Of a DNA stretch of 21,056 nucleotides, positions 9,301-13,496 are shown piece after piece; positions within the stretch are counted from its first letter, which is position 1, and every line of letters starts with the position of its first letter. Position numbers and translations under genes: made by a program. The stretch spans positions 1 to 21,056 of the forward strand of contig CAZQSF010000067.1 of the NCBI GenBank assembly GCA_964595955.1. The letters are read 5' to 3'. The notes below the pieces were generated by a model. That model did not search any database, was not told the origin of the DNA, and was given only the letters and a program-made list of their open reading frames with translations. This DNA comes from JAJDFU01 sp964595955 (GTDB lineage Bacteria > Bacteroidota > Bacteroidia > Chitinophagales > Saprospiraceae).

Positions 9301-10684
9301 CCGCTACCGGGGCGTGCAGCACAAAGTCGCCGCCTTCACCCAACAGATCGTCCGGGTCGGTCACGGCTACCTCTACCCACAGCGCGGTATCCATGCCGAT
9401 TAGGGCATCCGAGCCGCCGACCAGCGAGGCTTCGAACAGCTCGCCGCTGCAGACGGTGGTCTCATACGAATTATCCGCATCCGCCGTCACCACTTCCGGG
9501 GCCGTGATATCCGCCGATACTTCCGGTTCGGGTACAACGGTAACCGTCACCGTCACCGGCTGGCCAGCGCATTCGTCCGCATCCAGCTCGGCAGTGGGGT
9601 CCGGCATGGTTTCGTAGTAGGGAACGAAGGTCACCGTGACGGTGGCCGGGCTGCCGGTGTTGTTCTCCAGCGGGCCGTCGATGGCCGCACCGTCTACCGG
9701 GACGTGGAGTACATTGTCCATGCCCAGATCCAACAGATCGGCCGGGTCATCCACATTGATCTGCACCCAGAGCGGGTTGCTCAGGCTGTTGGGATCATCG
9801 GACAGGGCATTCAGGGCGATGTCGAACAACTCGCCGCTGCATACCGTGGTCGTGTAGGGGGTGGCTGCATCCGCCGTGACATTGTCGGGGGCCGTGATGA
9901 CTGCCTCGATGGCCGGTTCGGCTTTGACCGTCACGACCAGATCAAAGGGCGCACCCGCACAGCCGTTGGTCGCCGTGGGTGTGATGGTGTAGGTGACGGT
10001 CACGTCTGTGCCCGTGGTATTGGTGTAGCTGTCGATGATGGGATCCGCACTGGCCGTGACGCGATCCTGACCCGCAGGCACGTTGGTCTCATCCGAGGAG
10101 AGGACCGTATAGGTATAGGTGTCTCCTGAGCCGGAGATGAGGGCATCCAGGTCGAAGTTCAGGGCGTCGCCGGAGCAGATCATGTCCGTTTGGTCCATCA
10201 CCACCGGGCTGTCGTCCACGTTGAAGGTGATGGTGGTGGTGGCCGTACAGCCGGTGGCATCGGCCGTGAAGGTCACGATGACCACATCGTCGTCCGCCGC
10301 CGTAAACATATCCGGATCGGTCACCCCACTGCCTTCGAACTCGTAGGCAAAGGTGCCCGCATCCATAGTAATATCGCCTTGCAGGCTGGTGAGGTCGAAG
10401 GGGTTGTCGATGGTGCAGATGGACGGCGTCTGCGGCGTGAGGGTGATCACCGGCCCCACGGTGACGGTGGCGGTGCAATCATCCGTATTTCCACATCCAT
10501 CCTCCACAGTCAGGGTAACGGTATTGTCGCCCAGGTCGTCGCAATCAAACATATCCTGCGACAAGCTCAAGGTGACCGACCCGCAGTTGTCGCTGGAGCC
10601 GTCGTCGATCTGGCCCGGCGTGATGCTGGCCATGCCGTTGGCATCCAGAGTGACTACCAGCGGGGTGGTGATGCAGGTGGGGGT
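122..10684 (-). CDS. Giant SprB-type repetitive surface adhesin, T9SS cargo (C-terminal part, up to assembly gap)
   Basis: The frame is open from the gap edge at 10684 to the stop at 122-124, giving 3,520 residues (17 before the first internal Met at 10633). Module order: HYR-like module (DANGMASITPG), one 'PFDLTSL' module, one PKD-like module, two ~133-residue modules (ITAPxxVTADA..VCSGELF), seven ~90-residue 'DAGPDQxVCA' modules, ten ~80-residue 'PVLTAQT..C..xxPFDLTSLE' modules, then about 17-18 SprB-type repeats (C-x-G-x-x-DG..GGTPPYSYLWSNG..TVTDANGC). The last ~90 residues are a T9SS type A sorting domain with VFPNPTTGDF. SprB of Flavobacterium johnsoniae, carrying the same repeat, is the mobile gliding adhesin; a role in adhesion or gliding here is inference. 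No enzymatic domain was seen. The upstream part of the same gene is 10785-12147; the apparent start at 10633 is an artefact of the gap. Confidence 0.93.
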   Translation of the reverse strand, partial: TPTCITTPLVVTLDANGMASITPGQIDDGSSDNCGSVTLSLSQDMFDCDDLGDNTVTLTVEDGCGNTDDCTATVTVGPVITLTPQTPSICTIDNPFDLTSLQGDITMDAGTFAYEFEGSGVTDPDMFTAADDDVVIVTFTADATGCTATTTITFNVDDSPVVMDQTDMICSGDALNFDLDALISGSGDTYTYTVLSSDETNVPAGQDRVTASADPIIDSYTNTTGTDVTVTYTITPTATNGCAGAPFDLVVTVKAEPAIEAVITAPDNVTADAATPYTTTVCSGELFDIALNALSDDPNSLSNPLWVQINVDDPADLLDLGMDNVLHVPVDGAAIDGPLENNTGSPATVTVTFVPYYETMPDPTAELDADECAGQPVTVTVTVVPEPEVSADITAPEVVTADADNSYETTVCSGELFEASLVGGSDALIGMDTALWVEVAVTDPDDLLGEGGDFVLHAPVADASVSELLENTTSSPATVTVTLTPYYETDDTPDPDASVLDADECAGQSVTVEVTVNPAAIVDAGPDQTVCANVTAVSLNGSVSGGATTGTWDTDGTGTFDPDDTTLDAIYIPSAADSAAGSVILTLSAADPDGMGPCPAASDQLAITFSPAATADAGMNDTICGVSPVALSATASGPGEWSGGAGNFADPTSTNTTYTPDPSEVGTTVTLTWTTADPDGTTGPCSEVSDEVDITFDSPAEVDAGMDQTVCADDADVTLAGSIGGSASSGSWSGGEGTFMPDANSLNATYEPTADEIAAGSLELILTSDDPDGPCAAVSDTILITFDPVVTVDAGANIAVCSDAPDAVLSGMVGGAATGGSWTSDGTGTFIPDANTLDATYEPSMDDIADGTVILTLTTDDPDGPCEAVSDQLVLTINPAAEADAGPDQAVCADAPTVTLSGNVDGSATNGSWSGGLGTFTPDANSLNATYEPTADEIAAGSLELILTSDDPDGPCAAVSDTILITFDPVVTVDAGANIAVCSDAPDAVLSGMVGGAATGGSWTSDGTGTFIPDANTLDATYEPSMDDIADGTVILTLTTDDPDGPCEAVSDQLVLTINPAAEADAGPDQAVCADAPTVTLSGNVDGSATNGSWSGGLGTFTPDANSLNATYEPTADEIAAGSVTLVLTTDDPDGMGPCPAATDEVVITINPLPVLTPQVLNICSTDLPFDLTSLEDELTMSMGGSFAYAFEGMPVTDPEMFLADSGDVVDVTFTDANGCVNATTITFNVNSGSVGLTPQTPVICEADNPFDLTGLEPSITCATGTFAYAFEGSPVGDPTAFTAEDGDVVEVIFTPDGSMDTEMTTITFTVNPTPVLAALNPAVCPENIPFDLTTLEEEITAAPGMFSYSIGGTPIADETAFALMDGDVVDVVFVDGSTGCTNSTTLTFSISPSPVLTAQTSTICEGDNPVDLSDFQDAITMADGDFSYSLGGMPITTLGSFTATDGDEVDVTFTDATTGCTATTTITFGVEPDPVLVAQTVELCEEENPFDLTSLESAITGEAGTFTYAFEGDPVANPMAFNALNGNVVTVTFADDDTGCTATTTITFTVNPTPDLMPQTPEICAEDNPVDLTGLEDNLTALSGTFSYTFGGNPVADAMAFNALNGNVVTVTFVEDGTGCTATTTITYTVNPTPVLTAQTVNICDGDPPFDLTSLQDDITAEPGTFDYTFSGSPVPDPTMFDATDGDVVNVTFTDANGCVNATTITFSVNAGGAGLTDQAVTLCAEENPFDLTGLEPAITCADGDFSYELGGTTITDPTAFTAANGNVVDVTFTPSGGGTPETATITFTVNPTPVLAAQTVELCAENNPFDLSTQEALITGDAGSFSYALGGIPILDPTAFTATDGDVVEVTFTDGTTGCTATTAVTFTVNPTPVLTAQTPEICPAAVPFDLTSLESDITPETGTFTYELGGMSVSDATMFDAMDGDVVDVTFTDANGCVNTTTITFTILADPIAATATVLQGVSCNGESDGSAVVTPNGGIAPYGFLWSNGETTATAVALPGGPNSVTVTDVNGCTDVVAVTVPEPAPLVASATVDYKSCSEANTIGIEILFDDNPSSISWEILDEDGNVVLSSMVYDNALANQSLNLGETLVQGTYTINITDSEGDGFAPTGFLRIVQEKVVDVLLVEATTFPGTFSQAFTVSAFTVVSANATGGTPPFSYSWSNGAMTQEQEDLPNGDYTVTITDANGCVDVASVTVDQVADLSLTSLLTPPTCNGGADGTIDITVDGGFTPYSYLWEDMSTGEDRTGLAAGMYTVTVTDADGCELVESFNLTEPDPLQVDAVVNTITCVGSMDGSIELTIAGETGPYTITWSNGEDSTAIDSLGPGDYSVTVTDANNCDTFTETYTIGAPSGISILPTVTDVLCNGDADGAIDITVQGGTMPYSYQWSNDSTTQDLTDITVGTYGVTVTDANGCSAQGTFTVDEPDALEAFLDATPVVCTGQDDGSIDLFVQGGTPPYSYLWSNDSTTQDLTDLSPGVYAVTITDANGCTLSDSAEILEPNPLSATITSITNVSCNGGSDGGFTVNVTGGTSPYGYFWNNGVDGSVDASPDDLPPGTYTLVVTDANGCSITLPAGTINEPAPVQLTIVDVGMVSCNGEGDGFIDLEVSGGTPGYTYLWEGGQTVQDLDFLTAGTYSVTVTDANGCTADTSVQVMEPDAIDIQLVGSDSVLCISDLSGNLDIEVTGGNPPFEYLWSTGDTTEDLMDVGSGTYSVTVTDLSLCTQSDTFTIVATEQLTVSLDTVIHVPCADDSTGAISITVEEGTMPFDFAWSTGDTTEDVSNLPPGTYTVTVTDANTCEVTLSATVDGPDPLLIQLDTFGTIACAGDATGFLDVSVSGGTSPYSYSWNTGDTTQDLSNLPSGTYTLDVTDANGCTATFQQFLSAPDSLNASVFGLTPIGCADEPTGAIEVSVTGGVAPYTYLWSNDSTTQDLTDLAAGLYSLTVTDANGCTDTLSATVPDPDPLVAGVDTLISPACFGDSTGAINISALGGTGAYSFQWNDGSTEEDRTGLPAGMYSVTVTDENQCSDTLMVTLTQPDALQLSVQGTVDVSCPGGSDGEAFVDVSGGTPAYSFSWSNGDTSQNLSGVPIGDYTLVVTDSALCVDSVTVTIVEPDPFVLTIDSLQGVPCAGDSTGYVQVSVTGGNSNVIYTWSTGAMGPVLADVPAGTYSVEVIDTEMCRDTFDVTIPESDSLLTVIDSLQDIRCFGDRGAIFTSTTGGTAPYNFLWNTGDTTASLTDLGPGTYELTVTDANGCSSVTSVTFTEPSLLVLGVIGQGDVTCPGASDGFLNLAAEGGTPPYSISFENPDINPDSLPGGSYPVVLEDANGCTVLDTFEVIEPAPWQVRDSILSAPAGILDTGTLRVIVDQGGTPPYSFQWDSNAGNATTSTVSGLLPGNYTVTITDDAGCEFIFQAELVLDPETSIFNPTGQPQRTLSVFPNPTTGDFTLRISDPVPNKRVQLILFDGNGRQIELGELAPGQRQIRFSGQTLPLQAGMYHIRGYVDGAYLPTVKLIVTDY
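430..4838 (-). repeat. Tandem SprB-type repeats (about 17-18 copies, ~75 residues each)
   Basis: Each unit begins near a Cys (typically V-x-C-x-G-x-S/D-DG), has a GGTxPYSYLWS core, a TTQDLTDL-like turn, a GTYTVTVTDANGC strand and an EPDPL linker. I counted 17-18, depending on whether the degenerate last unit (residues without the first Cys) and the interrupted second unit are included. Units differ by many substitutions but share stretches of DNA. For example, about 37 nt are identical between roughly 3251-3288 and 3477-3514, pointing to past unequal exchange. Confidence 0.9.
4235..4580 (-). other. Non-SprB domain inserted between SprB repeats
   Basis: Between the first and third SprB units the sequence departs from the repeat. 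It runs from YKSCSEANTIGIEI through SSISWEILDEDGN and GTYTINITDSEGDGF to TGFLRIVQE, then rejoins the second half of a SprB unit (ATGGTPPFSYSWSNG). The 'SWE(I/L)..DG..' plus 'YTxxIxDSxGDG' pattern recalls small beta-sandwich domains of Saprospiraceae secreted proteins. The family name is not certain to me. Confidence 0.6.
4838..7232 (-). repeat. Ten tandem ~80-residue 'PVLTAQT...PFDLTSLE' modules
   Basis: Each unit reads approximately P-V-L-x-x-Q-T-x-x-(I/L)-C-x-x-x-x-P-F-D-L-T-x-L-E, then GTFxYxxGG, DPTAF, a DGDVVxVTFTD strand and TGCTATTTITFTVNPT. The DNA period is about 240 nt. Exact DNA identity between neighbours is visible: 5842-5889 equals 6082-6129 (48 nt, offset exactly 240). I recognise it as an Ig/PKD-like repeat of Bacteroidota surface proteins, but cannot name a Pfam family with confidence. 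A single further copy sits apart at about 10190-10450. Confidence 0.85.
7317..7903 (-). repeat. 587-bp perfect direct repeat, copy 1
   Basis: Compared line by line, 7317-7903 is identical to 7860-8446 (offset 543 nt). The copies overlap by 44 nt, so this is a 543-bp unit present twice plus 44 bp. 543 nt is exactly 181 codons, two DAGPDQ modules, so the reading frame is kept. Zero differences, including at third codon positions, imply a very recent duplication or an assembly duplication. Confidence 0.93.
7860..8446 (-). repeat. 587-bp perfect direct repeat, copy 2
   Basis: Second copy of the repeat at 7317-7903. Identity ends at 8447, where T replaces C (position 7904 in copy 1); beyond it a third, diverged copy of the module continues. 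The left boundary is at 7859/7316 (G versus A). Confidence 0.93.
9132..9920 (-). repeat. Two tandem ~133-residue modules (ITAPxxVTADA...VCSGELF)
   Basis: Both copies contain TAPxxVTADAxxxY, TTVCSGELF, a (L/V)W(V/I)x(I/V) strand, VLHxPV, LENxTxSPATVTVT, PYYET and LDADECAGQ. They are PKD-like beta-sandwich modules typical of Bacteroidota giant surface proteins. The CSGE and ECAGQ cysteines may pair, which is inference. A related single module (MICSGDALNFDL...CAGAPFDLVV) precedes them at roughly 9920-10200. Confidence 0.75.
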
Positions 10685-10784
10685 NNNNNNNNNNNNNNNN
10701 NNNNNNNNNNNNNNNNNNNNNNNNNNNNNNNNNNNNNNNNNNNNNNNNNNNNNNNNNNNNNNNNNNNNNNNNNNNNNNNNNNNN
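10685..10784. other. 100-N assembly gap inside the giant adhesin gene
   Basis: Exactly 100 N residues, the conventional size for a gap of unknown length. The minus-strand frame is open on both sides but out of phase across the N run (start 12147 is in phase 0 mod 3, the downstream part in phase 1), so the true length differs from 100 by a non-multiple of 3. The right edge lies inside a DNA repeat: 10785-10828 is identical to 11064-11107. Confidence 0.97.
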
Positions 10785-10828
10785 TTGTTGTCGGAGTCGG
10801 ACAGGTAAAGGTCGGCGCTTCGACATCA
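10785..10828 (-). repeat. 44-bp exact repeat at the gap edge (copy A)
   Basis: Identical to 11064-11107 (offset 279 nt, 93 codons). It encodes the VEAPTFTCPTPTT segment that opens a HYR-like module. Its position exactly at the gap edge explains why assembly failed here. Confidence 0.92.
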
Positions 10829-12147
10829 TCGACCGTGAAAGTGATGACGCAGCTCTCCCCATCCGGATTGCCCGCAGCATCTACCAGGGAAAGGGTCACA
10901 TCAATGATGGCCCCGTCGCCGGAGCTGGAGAACGGACCGGCTGCAATGTCTTGCGTGACCACATTGCCGCCCAGGCCGCAGTTGTCCGCTGCATCGCTGA
11001 CCAGGGAAACCAGGTCGGGGATGGTCACCTCGCATCCTGCTCCGCCGGTAGTGGCCAGCGTCGTTGTTGTCGGAGTCGGACAGGTAAAGGTCGGCGCTTC
11101 GACATCAATTACCTCTACACTGAATATGCAGGGAGCACTGACATTCGGCGGCGTTTTGGTATCTTCTACACTTACCGTGACGGTGCTGATTCCTTCGTTG
11201 AAGGCAATGCTGCTCAGATCGAGCGGGCTGCCGGTTGCAGAGGTACTCGTTACCGTGGTTGTTCCGGTCACGTCGTAGGTAAAGACCAGGTCGGCATCGG
11301 CATCGCAGTTGTCCGAAGCACTGACCTCCAGGCCGGCAATGATCGTGGAGCAGTCGCCGGTTGCATCGTCGCTGGTGTTGACCATTAGATTAGCCGGGCA
11401 GTCAATCACGGGCGCAGTAGCGGGGTCTCCGCTGGTCACGTCAAATGCATACAGATCACCCACATCCGGACAACCCGGAGTACTAACTACAACCCCAACG
11501 GATTTGGGACCCGGTGAAGAGCTCCAATCCCGCTGCGGGTTAGGAATATCATTACTGGGCTCGAAGCTGTCAAAACAGGTACCGGTGCCCGCATCGTTAT
11601 CATAAGCGCACCAGGCAAAGGAATAGCTGCCGTTGGCCGGGCTGGCCGGTGTCACAAGGGCATTATACTGCACATTTTCCTTGCCCAGGCAGATGTTACC
11701 ATCGGGAACGGCTTCGACCATTACGGTAGGCGGCTCATTGACCTCTATGGTGACGGATTGTCCGATAATGGGGTCCGAGCAACCAGATGGCGAACCCGTC
11801 GAAGAACTAACAAGTCCTATCGCAGTGTTCTCAGTCAAAGGGCCGGAATCGATTGTACCGTTTCCGGTGATATCCAATGTTATCGGGCTTTGAACAACCC
11901 CGCCCACAGAGTACGTTATCTCAGCATTCGGAGTACCGCTGACAGGGATGGTCACGGATCCGCCTGAACAGATTAAGCTTGAAGAGGGAGTGCCTAAAGT
12001 GGTCGGATCGCTTACCGGATCACAAGGGGGTTGTGTCCAGGCAACCAGAGAGGTAAGCGTTAGCAGGAAGGCTAAGAGAACGGATTTCCTAAAAGAATCG
12101 CGATAAGTCACAAGATTAAAGACCTGGGAACGGTAACACTTCTTCAT
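10785..12147 (-). CDS. Giant SprB-type surface adhesin, N-terminal part (signal peptide and HYR/Ig-like modules)
   Basis: This is the 5' part of the gene continued at 122-10684; 454 residues are visible before the gap. I chose ATG at 12145-12147 (MKKCYRSQ) over the upstream in-frame ATG at 12219. It places a signal peptide at the N-terminus: a basic n-region, the hydrophobic core SVLLAFLLTLTSLVAW and a likely cleavage after TQ. AT-rich DNA (ACAAATTTTATGTC) precedes it, usual for Bacteroidota, with no Shine-Dalgarno. Then follow two Ig-like modules (LICSGGSVTIPVSG; NICLGKENVQYNALV) and HYR-like modules (APVIDCPANLMVNTS; VEAPTFTCPTPTTTT, twice). A third HYR copy runs into the gap. It is divergent from the Crp/Fnr gene at 12673, with 525 bp between the two starts. 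Confidence 0.9.
11064..11107 (-). repeat. 44-bp exact repeat (copy B)
   Basis: Partner of 10785-10828. In this copy the module continues into TTLATTGGAGCEVTIP, giving a prediction for what lies immediately inside the gap. Confidence 0.92.
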
Positions 12148-12517
12148 GACATAAAATTTGTTAGTGGGATGGGCGCGGGGCGCCGGAGATAGAGTATGAA
12201 TTAGGTGAATGTATTGCATGCTAGGGGCGACCGGGCCGGCCGGCCATTCGGAGAATGGGGTCGGAAAGCCATCGTCGCCGGGTTCGAATACTGGGGAAGA
12301 ATTCCTGGGGAATGGACGGGCGGTACCGGGCGGAAAGCCGGTCAGAGCCGCAGCGGGGGGTATCGGTTTGCATTGGGATTATAAATTTTCTCAGCACGAT
12401 CCTTGCCTACACGGTTCGATCCGCCTCGAAAACCCTTTTCAGGGCATTGTCAGTCTTAGGCGAGGTAAAGAACGCATTTTTTTCAGGTATGCGCAAGTTT
12501 TTAATGGGAAGTGTGTG
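12148..12517. other. Divergent intergenic region, no gene seen
   Basis: Between the divergent giant adhesin gene and the Crp/Fnr gene. Two overlapping open frames on the plus strand (12209-12535 and 12255-12527) have no recognisable domain and atypical composition, so I do not call them genes. A GGCCGGCCGGCC palindrome sits at 12234-12245. An AT-rich stretch (GATTATAAATTTTC) is near 12378. No match to the Bacteroidota -7/-33 promoter consensus was convincing. The 5' leader and promoter of the giant gene must be here. Confidence 0.5.
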
Positions 12518-12643
12518 GGAGTCTTGAGTCCTTAGTCCTTAGTCGGGAGTCCTTAGTCCGCAGTCCTTAGTCGGGAGTCTTGAGTCGGGAGTCTTGAGTC
12601 CGGAGTCCTCAGACTGAAGACTAAGGACTAAAGACTAAAGACT
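12518..12643. repeat. Short AGTC-type tandem repeat with inverted copy
   Basis: About 13 AGTC cores spaced 6-8 nt apart (variants of GAGTCCTTAGTC and GGGAGTCTTGAGTC) fill 12518-12608. They are followed by about five reverse-complement GACT cores at 12612-12643 (GACTAAGGACTAAAGACT). AGTCCTTAGTC at 12527-12537 is the exact reverse complement of GACTAAGGACT at 12619-12629, so the block can fold into a long hairpin or cruciform. It ends about 30 nt before the Crp/Fnr start codon. Confidence 0.85.
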
Positions 12644-12672
12644 GACACCAAAGCTTTCCCGTATTTTGCGGC

Positions 12673-13239
12673 ATGCGCGATTTTCTCGAACGAAACGGCA
12701 TACCCGGGCCGGCGGAGCAGGACGCCATTCTGAAGCGGGGCCGGCCCCGGCGGGCGGCGGCCGGGGAGATCCTGTTCTGGGGCGAGCGGGTATTCGGCGA
12801 GCTGTGGTACGTGGAGCGCGGGCTGCTGCGCGCCTACCGCCTGATCGAAGGCCAGGACTTCACCTATTTTTTCTTTCCGGAGCAGCAGTTTGCCGTGGAT
12901 TTCCAGAGCTTCCTCAGCGGGCAGCCCAGCCCCCTGCTGTTCGAGGCCCTGACCGGGGCAGAGCTGCGCATCTTCCCCCGGGCTGCCATCTACGACCTCT
13001 ACGAAACCTACCCGCGCTTCGAGCGCCTGGGCCGCCTGATGGCCGAACAGGCCTACCTCAGCGCCGCCGAACGCCTCAAGCAGTTCCAGACCGACGACCT
13101 GGAAACCCGCTACACCAAGCTGGTAGCCCGCCATCCCGAACTCTTCCAGGCCGTACCCCAGCACTACATCGCTTCCTACCTGGGCGTGAAACCCCAAAGC
13201 CTGAGCCGCATCCGCGCCCGCCTGGCCGACCGCAAGTAG
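12673..13239 (+). CDS. Crp/Fnr-family transcriptional regulator
   Basis: 188 residues. Residues ~20-115 form a cyclic-nucleotide-binding-type beta-roll (AAGEILFWGERVFGELWYVERGL...RAY). A long helix follows, then a C-terminal winged helix with the Crp-type helix-turn-helix at about 163-185 (QHYIASYLGVKPQSLSRIRA). Length and layout fit the many Bacteroidota Crp/Fnr regulators. I do not see the Arg-Ser/Thr pair that contacts cAMP in E. coli Crp (LTGAELRIFPRAAI at that place), nor an N-terminal FNR-type iron-sulfur Cys cluster, so the ligand is unknown. TATTTTGC ends 3 nt before the ATG and loosely resembles the Bacteroidota -7 box (TAnnTTTG), which would give a leaderless or very short-leader mRNA; this is weak. 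It is divergent from the giant adhesin gene; regulation of that gene is possible but untested. Confidence 0.9.
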   Translation: MRDFLERNGIPGPAEQDAILKRGRPRRAAAGEILFWGERVFGELWYVERGLLRAYRLIEGQDFTYFFFPEQQFAVDFQSFLSGQPSPLLFEALTGAELRIFPRAAIYDLYETYPRFERLGRLMAEQAYLSAAERLKQFQTDDLETRYTKLVARHPELFQAVPQHYIASYLGVKPQSLSRIRARLADRK

Positions 13240-13254
13240 TGGGTTTTTGCCGTC

Positions 13255-13278
13255 GGCAGTCCGCGCAGCGGCACTGCC
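13255..13278 (+). terminator. Possible stem-loop after the Crp/Fnr gene
   Basis: GGCAGT (13255-13260) pairs with ACTGCC (13273-13278), enclosing CCGC-GCA-GCGG with one bulged C. It lies 16 nt after the stop codon. There is no T-run after it, so it is at best a weak or factor-dependent terminator. Confidence 0.35.
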
Positions 13279-13340
13279 CCGGGCACGTGCAAGGAGCTGA
13301 CGACCGGCAGCCCTCAGTCCCCTCTGTTCCTGGCTCATAT

Positions 13341-13426
13341 ACCCCATCCCCCACGCTCAAACCCAAACCCAAACCCACACCCAAACCTCACACCCAAACT
13401 CAAACCCAACCTCACCCCCAAACCCC
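13341..13426. repeat. C-rich (CCCAAA)-type low-complexity tract, G-quadruplex potential on minus strand
   Basis: At least ten runs of three or more C, spaced mainly by AAA or ACA (ACCCAAACCCAAACCCACAC). The minus strand therefore has many GGG runs with short TTT loops, which satisfies the common G3+N1-7 quadruplex pattern. The tract resembles telomere-like repeats but is intergenic and irregular. It lies between the Crp/Fnr gene and the outer-membrane protein gene. Confidence 0.8.
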
Positions 13427-13429
13427 TTC

Positions 13430-13443
13430 TTCACCTAGGTGAA
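13430..13443. promoter_or_regulatory. Perfect 14-bp palindrome TTCACCTAGGTGAA, candidate operator
   Basis: TTCACCT and AGGTGAA are exact reverse complements with no spacer. The site lies 53 nt before the chosen ATG of the outer-membrane protein gene, at the end of the C-rich tract. Position and symmetry suit binding of a dimeric regulator. It does not match the E. coli Crp consensus (TGTGA-N6-TCACA) closely. Function is inferred. Confidence 0.45.
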
Positions 13444-13496
13444 TGCCCGGGGGTGGCGCAAGGGCCACCTTTGCGATACATCAAAAACGAGACATC

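Noticed and set aside
10633..10633. Start codon of a separate 3,503-residue protein
   Set aside because: The Met lies inside a HYR-like module (LDANG-MASITPG), there is no signal peptide, and the frame is open upstream to the gap.
12209..12535. Small plus-strand open frames (12209-12535 and 12255-12527) in the divergent intergenic region
   Set aside because: They overlap each other in different frames, enter the AGTC repeat block and show no domain, credible signal peptide or start context.
12518..12643. CRISPR-like array
   Set aside because: The repeated core is only 4-11 nt with no constant-length unique spacers, part of the block is inverted, and no cas gene is present.
12628..13347. 239-codon minus-strand open frame antisense to the Crp/Fnr gene
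   Set aside because: The plus strand encodes a convincing regulator with a helix-turn-helix; the antisense product is Ala/Gly/Leu-rich without features.
13430..13443. Classical E. coli-type Crp binding site
   Set aside because: TTCACCTAGGTGAA lacks the TGTGA-N6-TCACA spacing, so I list it only as an unassigned palindrome.
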